Assembly: GCF_014696315.1 (NCBI RefSeq)
Contig: NZ_JACJPX010000081.1
Span: forward strand, 1 to 34,393
Origin: Calothrix membranacea FACHB-236
GTDB taxonomy: Bacteria; Cyanobacteriota; Cyanobacteriia; Cyanobacteriales; Nostocaceae
Reading direction: 5' to 3'
Length of the DNA: 34,393 bases
The position numbers and the translations under genes were made by a program. Below the pieces are notes generated by a model. That model was not told the DNA's origin, searched no databases, and was given only the letters and a program-made list of their open reading frames with translations. Of the stretch, positions 23,892-32,608 are shown in pieces. Position 1 is the stretch's first letter. The number at the start of each line of letters is the position of its first letter.

Positions 23892-25133
23892 GTGACTACC
23901 ACACCCATATCTCCAAGTTCCCCATCTACTGCTTCTGTTCCCGATACACAAGGACGCTTTGGACGCTTTGGCGGTAAGTACGTCCCGGAAACATTGATGC
24001 CTGCGCTGGTTGAACTAGAAGCAGCTTATCAGCAATACCGCAATGACCCTGAGTTTCTCGCTGAACTGCAACAACTGCTGAAAGACTATGTAGGGCGCGC
24101 TACACCGTTGTATTTTGCTGAACGTTTAACTGCTCATTATGCTCGCCCAGATGGTACTGGGCCACAAATTTATTTAAAGCGGGAAGACTTAAACCACACT
24201 GGCGCACACAAAATTAATAATGCCCTGGGTCAAGTACTGTTGGCAAAGCGCATGGGCAAACGCCGAATTATTGCCGAAACTGGCGCTGGACAACATGGAG
24301 TAGCTACGGCGACGGTTTGCGCTCGTTTTGGGCTGGAATGCATTATTTATATGGGTGTTCACGATATGGAACGCCAAGCTTTGAATGTATTCCGCATGAA
24401 ATTAATGGGCGCAGAAGTTCGACCTGTAGCTGCGGGAACTGGAACCCTCAAGGATGCAACTTCTGAGGCGATTCGGGATTGGGTGACAAATGTGGAAACC
24501 ACTCACTACATTCTCGGTTCAGTAGCAGGCCCCCATCCTTACCCGATGATGGTACGTGATTTTCATGCCGTCATTGGTCAAGAAACCCGCGCCCAAGCTC
24601 AAGAAAAGTGGGGCGGTTTGCCAGATATTCTCATGGCTTGTGTCGGTGGTGGTTCCAATGCGATGGGACTATTTTATGAATTTATTAATGAACCTTCCGT
24701 GCGCCTAATTGGGGTAGAAGCAGCCGGAGAAGGCGTGAATACCAATAAACACGCTGCCACCTTAACCAAAGGGCAAGTAGGTGTACTACACGGCGCAATG
24801 AGCTATTTGCTGCAAGATGAAGATGGGCAAATAATTGAAGCTCATTCAATTAGTGCTGGGTTAGATTATCCCGGAGTCGGGCCAGAACACAGCTATTTAA
24901 AAGATACATCTCGCGCCGAATATTACAGCATCACCGATGCCGAAGCATTAGAAGCATTCCAAAGATTATCCCGCCTAGAAGGAATTATCCCAGCATTAGA
25001 AACATCTCATGCGATCGCCTACCTAGAAACCCTCTGTCCGCAACTCACTGGTAGCCCCCGCATTGTAATTAACTGCTCCGGACGCGGTGATAAGGATGTA
25101 CAAACTGTAGCGAAGTTGTTGAATCCGGCGTAA
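23892..25133 (+). CDS. trpB: Tryptophan synthase beta subunit
   Basis: 413 residues with a GTG start at 23892. It condenses indole with L-serine to tryptophan using pyridoxal phosphate. The PLP lysine is Lys107 in [14 protein letters not shown], the catalytic Glu is Glu129 in ETGAGQHG, and the phosphate-binding loop is GGGSNAMG (252-259). The first ~20 residues form a Ser/Pro-rich extension before [16 protein letters not shown]. This is the TrpB1 type that pairs with TrpA; trpA is not adjacent, in line with the scattered trp genes of cyanobacteria. The gene is convergent with the ADP-ribosylglycohydrolase gene across 78 bp of heptamer repeats. Confidence 0.98.
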   Translation: MTTTPISPSSPSTASVPDTQGRFGRFGGKYVPETLMPALVELEAAYQQYRNDPEFLAELQQLLKDYVGRATPLYFAERLTAHYARPDGTGPQIYLKREDLNHTGAHKINNALGQVLLAKRMGKRRIIAETGAGQHGVATATVCARFGLECIIYMGVHDMERQALNVFRMKLMGAEVRPVAAGTGTLKDATSEAIRDWVTNVETTHYILGSVAGPHPYPMMVRDFHAVIGQETRAQAQEKWGGLPDILMACVGGGSNAMGLFYEFINEPSVRLIGVEAAGEGVNTNKHAATLTKGQVGVLHGAMSYLLQDEDGQIIEAHSISAGLDYPGVGPEHSYLKDTSRAEYYSITDAEALEAFQRLSRLEGIIPALETSHAIAYLETLCPQLTGSPRIVINCSGRGDKDVQTVAKLLNPA

Positions 25134-25211
25134 ATGGGGAATGGGGAATGGGGAATGGGGAATGGGGCCCCTCATCCCCCTCATCTCCCTTATCCCCCTC
25201 ATCCCCAATCC
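25134..25211. repeat. ATGGGGA heptamers and CTCATCCCC repeats between convergent genes
   Basis: ATGGGGA four times plus ATGGGG (25134-25167), then pyrimidine repeats of the CTCATCCCC type to the end. They fill the whole gap between the trpB stop and the stop of the minus-strand gene. A GGGGCCCC core joins the two halves. Closely similar CTCATCTCC sequence occurs inside rsmB near 31875. Confidence 0.85.
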
Positions 25212-26048
25212 CTACCCACTCACCAAACTCATCAGCTGTTTATCTAACTCGATGAGATAATCTCTACCATAGGTACCATTCTCTAAACCCATCAAGAGAT
25301 GATTGGGGATGTCTTGTGTGATTTCTTGACTACATGAACCAGCAGCAAGGGCTATGGTGGCGACTGTATCCACATCACCTGTGAAAGCTATACAATCCTT
25401 TAACAGTTCGCTCATGCTGTGATTTCGCATTACTGCTGTAATTGCGGCTCTAACGCTCATCCATCCTTTAGACTTAACTTTACCTTCCCAGGGCTTAGAC
25501 CATTCTCCAGAAACATAGCCTTCGAGAAACTGCCCTAATTTGCGCTTTGTCCCTAGTTGGTAAATAAAATAATGGGTCATTAACGCGGCGGCAACGGCGG
25601 CGTTAATGCCATCTGGTGTATTGTGGGTAAGAGCTGCTTGAATAGTTGCGGCTTGTATGACTTTATCTGGTGTAGCAAAAACTCCAATCGGCCCTGCGCG
25701 CATTGCCGCACCACTTTTATCGCTATCAGGGCGAATTTTCGCTAGGAACTCGGTTCCATCTTGGATACTTACTAAAAAATCGTAGAAGCCACCAGCATAA
25801 CCTTCTCTGCGATCGCGTTTAAAGCAAGTCACAAAACTCTCAGCTAAAACTTGCGGTGTCCAAGGTGCTCCGGAGACAATTACTTCTGCGATCGCAATGC
25901 TCATTTGCGTGTCGTCTGTGTATTTACCAGCGATGAGTCGATGACGAGTATTGGTAACGTATCGACTCAAATCGTTATAGACGCTCATATCGTCAGCGTA
26001 TTCAAAGCCTGCACCGTAGGCATCACCAATTGCTAATTCTATGAGCAT
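25212..26048 (-). CDS. ADP-ribosylglycohydrolase family protein
   Basis: 278 residues. Members of this family (ARH/DraG fold) remove ADP-ribose from proteins or other acceptors using two metal ions. The metal-binding motifs are present: IGDAYGAGFEYAD near the N terminus, GKYTDDTQMSIA (Thr-Asp-Asp-Thr at 44-47), and TGDVDTVATIALAAGS (224-230) in the place of the usual GGDTDT. It starts 7 bp after the stop of a Nudix gene on the same strand, so both are probably translated from one message and may act in succession on ADP-ribose. The C terminus is complete. Target unknown; DraG proper, which regulates nitrogenase reductase, is only one branch of the family. Confidence 0.9.
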   Translation of the reverse strand: MLIELAIGDAYGAGFEYADDMSVYNDLSRYVTNTRHRLIAGKYTDDTQMSIAIAEVIVSGAPWTPQVLAESFVTCFKRDRREGYAGGFYDFLVSIQDGTEFLAKIRPDSDKSGAAMRAGPIGVFATPDKVIQAATIQAALTHNTPDGINAAVAAALMTHYFIYQLGTKRKLGQFLEGYVSGEWSKPWEGKVKSKGWMSVRAAITAVMRNHSMSELLKDCIAFTGDVDTVATIALAAGSCSQEITQDIPNHLLMGLENGTYGRDYLIELDKQLMSLVSG

Positions 26049-26055
26049 CTGGGGT

Positions 26056-26604
26056 CTACGTTAAGAAAGGACGAGCTAATAAAAAGCTAGATATCGTTTT
26101 CGCATCTACTGGTTCACCATCTAGGAAGGCTTTCTCCAGTTCTTCGGGGGTGTAGTAGAGGATTTCAATATCTTCATCATCTTCTTTCGCTGGCGGTGTC
26201 TCTAATTTTTCCAAATCTCGCGCCAGAAAAGCATAGAGAATTTCATCAGAATAACCAGGAGCAAGAAAAAACTCTCCTAGTTTGTCCCATTTGTTAGCAC
26301 GATAACCAGTTTCTTCTTGAATTTCCCGCTGTACTGTTTCTAAGGGATCTTCATTGAGTTCTAGAGTACCAGCCGGAAACTCGATAATTCTGCCTTGAAT
26401 AGCAAAACGATACTGGCGTAACAGAATTAGCTTACCTTCTGGCGTAACTGGCACAGCTAGAGCGCCACCTGGGTGACGAATACACTCCCATTCTCCCTCC
26501 GCTTTGTTGGGTAACCGCAAGCGATTAACTTCAAAATTAAACTTGCGCCCTTTATAAAATAAGCGTTGTCTCAGCAGCTGCGGTAATTCTCTACCTAATG
26601 GCAT
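26056..26604 (-). CDS. Nudix hydrolase, ADP-ribose pyrophosphatase-like
   Basis: 182 residues. The Nudix box runs from Gly79 to Gly100 (GTLELNEDPLETVQREIQEE then TG) and fits G-x5-E-x7-REUxEExG. The flanking RQYRFAIQGRIIEFPAGTLE is typical of the ADP-ribose/NDP-sugar pyrophosphatase branch, which splits ADP-ribose to AMP and ribose 5-phosphate. The C-terminal part has FFLAPGYSDEILYAFLARDLE, also usual in that branch. It sits between folK (86 bp upstream) and the ADP-ribosylglycohydrolase gene (7 bp downstream). Exact substrate not provable here. Confidence 0.92.
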   Translation of the reverse strand: MPLGRELPQLLRQRLFYKGRKFNFEVNRLRLPNKAEGEWECIRHPGGALAVPVTPEGKLILLRQYRFAIQGRIIEFPAGTLELNEDPLETVQREIQEETGYRANKWDKLGEFFLAPGYSDEILYAFLARDLEKLETPPAKEDDEDIEILYYTPEELEKAFLDGEPVDAKTISSFLLARPFLT

Positions 26605-26690
26605 AGTTTAGTTGTTGTCTTTCGATACAAAGGCAAATATTCAGACTGGTTGTACAATCCAGAAGTTCTCTGTGTTTATGGGTGGTAATT

Positions 26691-27203
26691 TTAATTGCCC
26701 ATGAATAAATGTACATCAGAACAGTCTACATCTTTAACCAGTTCTTTAATCACACATCCGGAAACTGGCTCTACCCAATTTGGTGCTATTTCTGCTAAGG
26801 GTACTAGTACAAAAGCCCGTTCGCGCATTCGCGGATGGGGAATTTGTAAATTTGGTGTGTGTAAAATTAAGTCATCATACAACAGTAAATCTAAATCTAG
26901 GGTGCGGGGGCCCCACCTCTGTTGACGAATACGTCCAAATTTCTGTTCAATTGCTAATAATGTTTCTAATAATAGGTGCGGTAGCATGAATATTCGCAAT
27001 ATTGCACAGCCGTTTAAATAATCAGGTTGTGGCGGGCCTACGGCTTTAGTTATATACCAATGAGATTGAGCTTCTAGTAAAATCCCTGGTGTTTTGGCTA
27101 AGGTGGCGATCGCTGCATCTAAAATCAACCGTGAATCCCCGATATTACTACCTAGAGCAATAGCCGCACCTACACCTGTAGCAATCTCAGCAGTTTCATC
27201 CAT
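26691..27203 (-). CDS. folK: 2-amino-4-hydroxy-6-hydroxymethyldihydropteridine pyrophosphokinase
   Basis: 170 residues from ATG 27203; a GTG at 27260 would add 19 residues unlike the family. HPPK transfers pyrophosphate from ATP to the pterin in folate synthesis. Motifs: AAIALGSNIGDS at the start, and RWGPRTLDLDLLLYDDL (~97-113) with the two Mg-binding Asp in DLD, then IPHPRMRERAFVLVPLAEIAP. The length is normal. It is first in a minus-strand group with the Nudix and ADP-ribosylglycohydrolase genes. The divergent PBP gene starts 260 bp away. Confidence 0.95.
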   Translation of the reverse strand: MDETAEIATGVGAAIALGSNIGDSRLILDAAIATLAKTPGILLEAQSHWYITKAVGPPQPDYLNGCAILRIFMLPHLLLETLLAIEQKFGRIRQQRWGPRTLDLDLLLYDDLILHTPNLQIPHPRMRERAFVLVPLAEIAPNWVEPVSGCVIKELVKDVDCSDVHLFMGN

Positions 27204-27462
27204 ACTAGTTATCTGGTCTTTATACCTATACCATTCGGTATATTTTTCCGCTGAGTCCACGGTCTGCTGAGTCCGAATAATTAATGAGAATTCTGTACTA
27301 ATCTTTACGGGATCGTATTTAAAGAATTCTAAAAAGTCATCATATTTGACTTAATTTAGTTCTTTATTTATGGGATATTATACTAACACGAAAGTGGTAC
27401 GCTAACCCCGTAATTTTTGGCTGGTGGTTAGGTGACAACTACATTTGAGCTGAGGAACTAAC

Positions 27463-29907
27463 GTGGGGAAACTGACCTCCTGGTTCAAGCAAAGATCACC
27501 CGATTTCAGTGCATCTGACAAGGAGAAGCCGCGATTGTCGCCTGGTAATCATCTCGAGAACGAAGAATCTGTAAATGAGAACTTACCATCAACCAAGCTG
27601 GACAAGTTAAAGCCGGTACTGAGCCAGATGCAAAACATCTCATCTGGGATCATTGCCAAACTCTCCAGCCGCGATAAACCTTTTTATCGTCGCTTATGGT
27701 TCTGGGCTAGTTTAAGTGTAGGTGGTAGCGTTATTGCCATTAACTACGGCATCGGGTCAATTGATCGCACCTTGCCAGATAAATCTGAGTTGAACGCTGT
27801 GATCCGCGAGCAGACATTAACCATTAAAGCTGCCGACGGTACAATTTTACAACAGCAAGGTGAAGCAGCAAGAGAGCAGCTAAGACTGGAACAAATACCA
27901 GATAAGTTCAAACAAGCTTTTATCGCTTCCGAAGACAGACGATTTAGGCAACACAATGGCGTTGATCCCCAAGGGATAGTGAGAGCAGTTTTAAATAATT
28001 TGCGATCGCAAAATGTTGTGGAAGGTGGTAGCACGATCACCCAGCAGCTAGCGCGCATTCTCTTCCTCAAACAAGAAAAAACTATTTGGCGTAAGCTCAA
28101 AGAAGTCCGTCTGGCACAGAAGATGGAAAATGAATTGAGCAAAGACCAGATTCTTGAGCGTTACTTAAATTTAGTGTATTTGGGATCTGGTGCTTATGGT
28201 GTAGCCGATGCGGCATGGGTCTACTTTAGTAAAACTGTAGACCAATTAACCCTACCAGAAATGGCCACCATTGCTGGATTAGCACCAGCACCCAGCCTTT
28301 ACGCCCCAGATAAAAATCCCGAAGCAGCAAAAGCCAGGCGGAATTTGGTGTTGCAGCGGATGCAAGAAGATGGCATCATTACTGCTGCTGACAGAGAAGC
28401 CGCAGCCAAAGAACCGCTAGTTGTTAACAGTAGTTTCCCCAAGCGACTGCAAGTAGAATTTCCCTACTTCACTACCTATATCCAAAAAGAATTACCCAAG
28501 TACGTTTCCCCCGATGTTTTAGCAGGTGGGGGGTTAGTGATTGAAACCACCTTAAACCCAACTTGGCAGAAATTTGCCGAAGAAGCAGTGGCGAAAACCC
28601 TGAGAAATCAAGGGCGTTGGGAAAACTTTAAACAAGCAGCAATGGTAGCCATTGACCCCCGCAACGGCGAAATTCAAGCAATGGTGGGGGGTAAAGATTT
28701 TGAAAAAAACCAATTTAATCGTGCTACTCAGGCTCAGCGCCAACCAGGCTCAACATTTAAAGGCTTTGTTTATGCGACTGCGATCGCTAGTGGTAAGAGT
28801 CCCTACGATAGCTATCTAGATGCACCCTTTGTTGTAGATGGCTATGAACCGAAAAACTACAGCGAAAACTTCCGTGGCTGGATGAATATGCGCGATGCCC
28901 TCACCAGTTCCATTAATATTATTGCGGTGAAGGTGTTGATTGATGTGGGATTTGAGCCAACTATTAAGCTAGCTCAAGAAATGGGCATTAAATCGGAACT
29001 CAAGCCCACTTATTCTTTAGCACTTGGCTCAAATGAAGTAAATCTGCTGGAATTGACTAGCGCTTACGGTAGTTTTGCTACTCAAGGCTTGCACACAGAA
29101 GCGCATGGTATTCGCCGTATCCTCAACCGCCAAGGCCAGGTAATTTGGTCATCTGATTTTTCCTCCAAGCGGGTGCTTGATGCTGATAGCTCGGCGATTA
29201 TGACTTGGATGTTACGTAATGTTGTCCAAGCTGGTACAGGTGCAGCAGCCCAATTAGATAATCGGCCTGTAGCCGGCAAAACTGGTACATCTGACGAAGC
29301 CCGAGATTTGTGGTTTATTGGCTACATTCCCCAACTCGTAACCGGAGTTTGGCTAGGTAACGATGATAACCGCCCAACGTGGGGTAGTAGTGGTAGCGCT
29401 GCTTATACCTGGCATGAATTTATGGAACAAGCCGTCAAAGAAATGCCAGTAGAAAAGTTTCCTCCACGTCCCAAATTAGATGGGCGTAAGGGTACAATTA
29501 AAGCCCAACGCCTCAAGCCCAAAAGCATTGTTAATAAAGCTGTTCCTTCTACAGATCAAGATGAGGACAACTCTAATAATGAGGAACGCCCATCGAGAAG
29601 GCGCAGATATTCTCAACAAGAACAACAAGAAGAAACCCCAAGACGGCGGCGCAGACGTTATTCTCAAGAACAAACTAATGAAACACCTTCATATAGCAGG
29701 AGGCGGCGCTATCGTAGCACAGAAGCAAGTAGCAGCAATGATTCTTCTGCAGAATCTCGTCCCCGTAGGCGCAGGCGTGTAGAATCTCAACCTTCCACAC
29801 CTCGGAGATCTCGCAGTTCTGCTTCATCCTCGGGTAGTGGCTCATCTGGTTCCTCCAATTCCTCCCCTACCTGGCGGGAGAGACTGAGACCATCTTCTTC
29901 GCAATAA
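27463..29907 (+). CDS. Class A penicillin-binding protein (PBP1A-type)
   Basis: 814 residues, GTG start with GAGG upstream. Order: a polar cytoplasmic segment (~1-75), a transmembrane helix (~77-97), a GT51 glycosyltransferase (~120-300) with catalytic Glu157 in SEDRRF and the EGGSTITQQLAR motif, then a transpeptidase with active Ser430 in PGSTFK, SIN (483-485) and KTG (606-608). It polymerises and cross-links peptidoglycan at the inner membrane. The last ~115 residues are low-complexity: clusters of Arg (RRRRR) alternating with Ser, Gln and Glu-rich stretches, ending in a Ser/Gly-rich tail. Such a tail, exposed in the periplasm, could bind peptidoglycan or outer envelope polymers; this is inference. 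Single gene. Confidence 0.95.
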   Translation: MGKLTSWFKQRSPDFSASDKEKPRLSPGNHLENEESVNENLPSTKLDKLKPVLSQMQNISSGIIAKLSSRDKPFYRRLWFWASLSVGGSVIAINYGIGSIDRTLPDKSELNAVIREQTLTIKAADGTILQQQGEAAREQLRLEQIPDKFKQAFIASEDRRFRQHNGVDPQGIVRAVLNNLRSQNVVEGGSTITQQLARILFLKQEKTIWRKLKEVRLAQKMENELSKDQILERYLNLVYLGSGAYGVADAAWVYFSKTVDQLTLPEMATIAGLAPAPSLYAPDKNPEAAKARRNLVLQRMQEDGIITAADREAAAKEPLVVNSSFPKRLQVEFPYFTTYIQKELPKYVSPDVLAGGGLVIETTLNPTWQKFAEEAVAKTLRNQGRWENFKQAAMVAIDPRNGEIQAMVGGKDFEKNQFNRATQAQRQPGSTFKGFVYATAIASGKSPYDSYLDAPFVVDGYEPKNYSENFRGWMNMRDALTSSINIIAVKVLIDVGFEPTIKLAQEMGIKSELKPTYSLALGSNEVNLLELTSAYGSFATQGLHTEAHGIRRILNRQGQVIWSSDFSSKRVLDADSSAIMTWMLRNVVQAGTGAAAQLDNRPVAGKTGTSDEARDLWFIGYIPQLVTGVWLGNDDNRPTWGSSGSAAYTWHEFMEQAVKEMPVEKFPPRPKLDGRKGTIKAQRLKPKSIVNKAVPSTDQDEDNSNNEERPSRRRRYSQQEQQEETPRRRRRRYSQEQTNETPSYSRRRRYRSTEASSSNDSSAESRPRRRRRVESQPSTPRRSRSSASSSGSGSSGSSNSSPTWRERLRPSSSQ

Positions 29908-29933
29908 AGCGGGTCATTTGTTGTTCATTAACT

Positions 29934-29967
29934 GTTGACTGTTGGCTGTTAACCGTCAACAGTCAAC
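29934..29967. repeat. Inverted repeat GTTGACTGTTG...CAACAGTCAAC after the PBP gene
   Basis: Perfect 11-bp arms with a 12-base centre, 26 bp after the PBP stop. A related sequence lies near 15349-15389. Without a T-run it is more likely a dispersed repeat than a standard terminator. Confidence 0.65.
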
Positions 29968-30099
29968 TTCGCTATAAACCCTATTGACCCTTAAATTTAA
30001 AATCTAAAATTCCTAGGTTCAAACTACAGGGGGATGTTAGGTGATACGCTCGTTTTATAGTGTGTTAAGCAGTGTTACCTACATTAGGAGAATATACTC

Positions 30100-30324
30100 A
30101 TGCTTATATTCATGCAAACAGCCGCACCAATAGCAGATGGGCCTCATTTTCCTTTTGCTTTTACATTTGTATATGTATTTGGTTTTATTGCTGCTGTTAC
30201 CATTGGTTCCATTGCCTGGTATAACTCTAAGCGCCCACCTGGTTGGGAAAGCAAAGAACGTCCTGACTTTGTACCCAAGGTAGAAAAAGAAGAAACTCCG
30301 GGACTGGGTGAACCGAAGTCATAA
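30100..30324 (+). CDS. psb35: Photosystem II assembly protein Psb35-like
   Basis: 74 residues from ATG 30100, with AGGAG nine bases upstream. One transmembrane helix (~18-41) in FPFAFTFVYVFGFIAAVTIGSIAWYN is followed by SKRPPGWESKERPDFVPKVE, a pattern I recall for Psb35 of cyanobacteria. In Synechocystis that protein stabilises the CP47 assembly module and its high-light-inducible partners. The identification rests on memory of family sequence and on layout. It is preceded by ~190 bp including a repeat, and is convergent with the TerB-like gene 94 bp downstream. Confidence 0.65.
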   Translation: MLIFMQTAAPIADGPHFPFAFTFVYVFGFIAAVTIGSIAWYNSKRPPGWESKERPDFVPKVEKEETPGLGEPKS

Positions 30325-30373
30325 GTACTGATGAGTGCTGAGTTAAATTACGAAATTTAAAAAACATGGTCAG

Positions 30374-30389
30374 GCGCGAGATATCGCGT
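30374..30389. repeat. Short palindrome GCGCGA-GATA-TCGCGT
   Basis: Related to the palindrome at 3411-3428. It lies between convergent psb35 and the TerB-like gene, where it may assist termination. Confidence 0.5.
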
Positions 30390-30418
30390 CTGCTTAAACC
30401 AACAATCATAAATCTCTC

Positions 30419-30841
30419 TTAATTTTGCACATCAACCCAACGCCTATAGAGCTTTTGAATTTGTTTGAGTAAAGCATTGTAGGCTGATGGATGTGACTCA
30501 CTGGCTTTGCCTAACTCCTGTAATTTGGTCAGGAGTCTTGCTTCTTCAATTGCCACATCCCCGTCACTATAAATTAGGCCACTGATAGCTTCAATCAAAC
30601 TTTCGTAATCTTCTAAGCTAGGATGATCGCCTAAATATTCTTTTACCCAGCTATAGCACTCATTTGGTTGTACCGGAACTAATTCGTACAACCAAGGCTT
30701 AATCTCTGGATCGGTGGCTACACCTTTAGCTTGGGCGATTTCGCGCAAGTATTGGCGTTCTTCCGGTTGGATCTTACCATCTATCCAAGCTGCCCCGATC
30801 AGGATTTTTACTAAGTTTTTCACATTGGAATCAGTAACCAT
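30419..30841 (-). CDS. TerB-like protein, 140 aa
   Basis: 140 residues from ATG 30841, preceded by GAGG; an upstream ATG at 30865 adds eight residues. The pattern VKNLVKILIGAAWIDGKIQPEERQYLREI followed later by LIEAISGLIYSDGDVAIEEARLLTKL is the duplicated, Asp/Glu-containing helical hairpin of TerB-type domains, each with an acidic loop (DGKIQPEE, DGDVAIEE) that could bind divalent metal. TerB domains occur in tellurite-resistance and stress contexts, but most stand-alone cyanobacterial members have no known role. No other ter gene is in the window. It lies downstream of rsmB on the same strand; the two could be co-transcribed. Confidence 0.8.
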   Translation of the reverse strand: MVTDSNVKNLVKILIGAAWIDGKIQPEERQYLREIAQAKGVATDPEIKPWLYELVPVQPNECYSWVKEYLGDHPSLEDYESLIEAISGLIYSDGDVAIEEARLLTKLQELGKASESHPSAYNALLKQIQKLYRRWVDVQN

Positions 30842-30897
30842 GCTGCATCCTCTGGGAGATTTCAACCTCGCTTAAATAGTACAATCACAAACAGTGT

Positions 30898-32313
30898 TCA
30901 CTCGGAATTATTAGTTTTTCTTAAGCGCACCATAAAAAAGCCATCCATATCTTGGTGATGGGGCCAAACTTTACACCAACCTTCAGGGGTGGAATAGGCG
31001 AAAGCAGGTGAATCTTTCTGAGGCGGTTCGATTTTCCAATCAGGAGAATTAGCCAAAAATTGGCTAATTACAGCCTCATTTTCTAAAGGATGCAGGGTAC
31101 AGGTAGCGTAGACAAGCACACCGCCTGGTTTGACAAAAGTAGCAGTATGCAATAAAAGTTCTGTTTGCAGTTGGGAAAGTTCTTGCACAGTTTCAGGCGT
31201 TTGTCGCCAACGTGCATCAGCATGACGGTGGAGAGTTCCCAAACCAGAACATGGTGCGTCTAATAATACGCGATCGCTTATATTTTTAAACTGTAAAAAT
31301 TCACGGCTGTCACCAGTACAAATCTCAATAGATTGCAAATTCAAGCGTTTGGTATTTTCTTGCAATTTTTTGAGCCGGGAAGGAGTGCGATCGCAAGCCC
31401 AAATTTTCCCTTTATCTCCCATCAACTCAGCAATGTGGGTAGTTTTCCCGCCTGGCGCAGCACAAGCATCAATCACCACTTCCCCTGGTTGCGGATCAAG
31501 CAAATGACTCACCAATTGCGCGCTACTATCTTGGACAACCCACCAACCTTCACGGAAACCAGGTAAATTTTGAATCGGCCCACTATTACTAATCAATCTT
31601 AAAGCTTGGGGTAGGTGGGGTATCCGCCTGACTAAAATATCAGCCGATTGCAACGCCGCTTCCACCTCCTCAATAGAACTGCGAAGCGGGTTAATTCGCA
31701 AATCAATTGTGGGTGATTGGTTCATCCATTCACACAACTGTTCTGTCTCCGCAAAACTCAGTTGTTCTAACCACACTTTTATAATCCAGTCAGGAAAGCT
31801 GTGTAAAATCCCCAACCGTTCCACAGGATTGTCTGAGAGTTGCAGGGGGAGATGGGATGAGGTAGGTTTTTCGCCCTCATCTCCCTCATCTCCCTTATCT
31901 CCCTCAGCTTGTCTAATATATTGCCGCAATAGACCATTCACAAACCCAGTCAGTCCTGAAAAGCCGTTGTCTTTAGCCAGTTGTACAGTAGTATTCACAG
32001 CCGCAGAAGCTGGAATTCTTTCTTGATAGCACAGTTGATATAAGCCAAGATGCAGAATAGTGCGGAGTTCTTTGGGTTGTTGGAGAGATTTCTTTTTAGC
32101 GAATTGGTCAATTAATGCATCCAGGGTGCGTTGTCGCCTGACGCTGCCATAAACTAATTCTGTAACTAGACGGCGTTCGCGTAGCGTCTCCGCAGGAGAA
32201 TCTGTATCTTGTAATTTAAATTTTTGCAGTGCTTTATCTAAAGCAAAATCAGCATAAGCCCCTTTGTGAATATCTCGCAGGGCAAGAAAAGCTATTTGAC
32301 GAGCATTTGTCAT
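30898..32313 (-). CDS. rsmB: 16S rRNA (cytosine-967-C5)-methyltransferase RsmB
   Basis: 471 residues from ATG 32313. N-terminal NusB-like RNA-binding domain (~1-135) and C-terminal SAM-dependent methyltransferase (~240-471) with DACAAPGGKTTH (282-293), the PC cysteine Cys355 in LDAPCSGLGTL and the TC cysteine Cys405 in YATCTLHP, both needed for m5C formation. Two stretches look foreign to the family: SPAETLRERR (39-48), encoded by a dispersed palindromic repeat (32172-32200), and EGDKGDEGDEGEK (137-149), encoded by CTCATCTCC-type repeat DNA. Both are in frame and fall in loops. A MITE-like element begins 31 bp upstream of the start codon. Confidence 0.95.
   Translation of the reverse strand: MTNARQIAFLALRDIHKGAYADFALDKALQKFKLQDTDSPAETLRERRLVTELVYGSVRRQRTLDALIDQFAKKKSLQQPKELRTILHLGLYQLCYQERIPASAAVNTTVQLAKDNGFSGLTGFVNGLLRQYIRQAEGDKGDEGDEGEKPTSSHLPLQLSDNPVERLGILHSFPDWIIKVWLEQLSFAETEQLCEWMNQSPTIDLRINPLRSSIEEVEAALQSADILVRRIPHLPQALRLISNSGPIQNLPGFREGWWVVQDSSAQLVSHLLDPQPGEVVIDACAAPGGKTTHIAELMGDKGKIWACDRTPSRLKKLQENTKRLNLQSIEICTGDSREFLQFKNISDRVLLDAPCSGLGTLHRHADARWRQTPETVQELSQLQTELLLHTATFVKPGGVLVYATCTLHPLENEAVISQFLANSPDWKIEPPQKDSPAFAYSTPEGWCKVWPHHQDMDGFFMVRLRKTNNSE
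32172..32200. repeat. Palindromic repeat inserted in the rsmB coding sequence
   Basis: GGCGTTCGCGTAGCGTCTCC followed by GCAGGAGAA. Related noncoding sequence is at about 23666-23691 (CTACGCGTCGCGTCTCCGAC then AGGAGAA). In rsmB it is read as SPAETLRERR, keeping the frame. Confidence 0.7.
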
Positions 32314-32343
32314 GGAAATCTTTAAAATTTTAGAGTCTATACA

Positions 32344-32469
32344 AGGACTTACGCAGACAAAATTTGTCATTGCGACCGGAACGTAGTGTAGGGAAGCAAT
32401 CCCATAATTTTAGGCGATTACGTCGCTACGCTCGTAATGACGTAATTCCGTGAATTTTGCGTAAGTCCT
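32344..32469. mobile_element. Probable 126-bp MITE upstream of rsmB
   Basis: Perfect 12-bp inverted ends AGGACTTACGCA (32344-32355) and TGCGTAAGTCCT (32458-32469), with AAAATT near both inner borders and a partly palindromic interior (GTCATTGCGA...CGTAATGAC). TATA occurs just outside each end and may be a target duplication, but the exact border is unsure. No coding capacity. It resembles small elements common in Nostocales; I cannot say which transposase moves it. Confidence 0.7.
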
Positions 32470-32608
32470 ATATAATTTAGAGAATTTTAATTATACTCAG
32501 GCTATAAATTTAAAAAAAATAGCATTATTCAATCAATTATATGTACGACGTGATGCAAGTGAAGAAGCAAATTATCAGCTTGTATGCATCAAGGTGAGTA
32601 ATTTCAAC

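Noticed and set aside
30419-30841. Tellurite resistance locus
   Set aside because: Only a lone TerB-like domain is present; no other ter gene is seen, so a resistance role is not supported.
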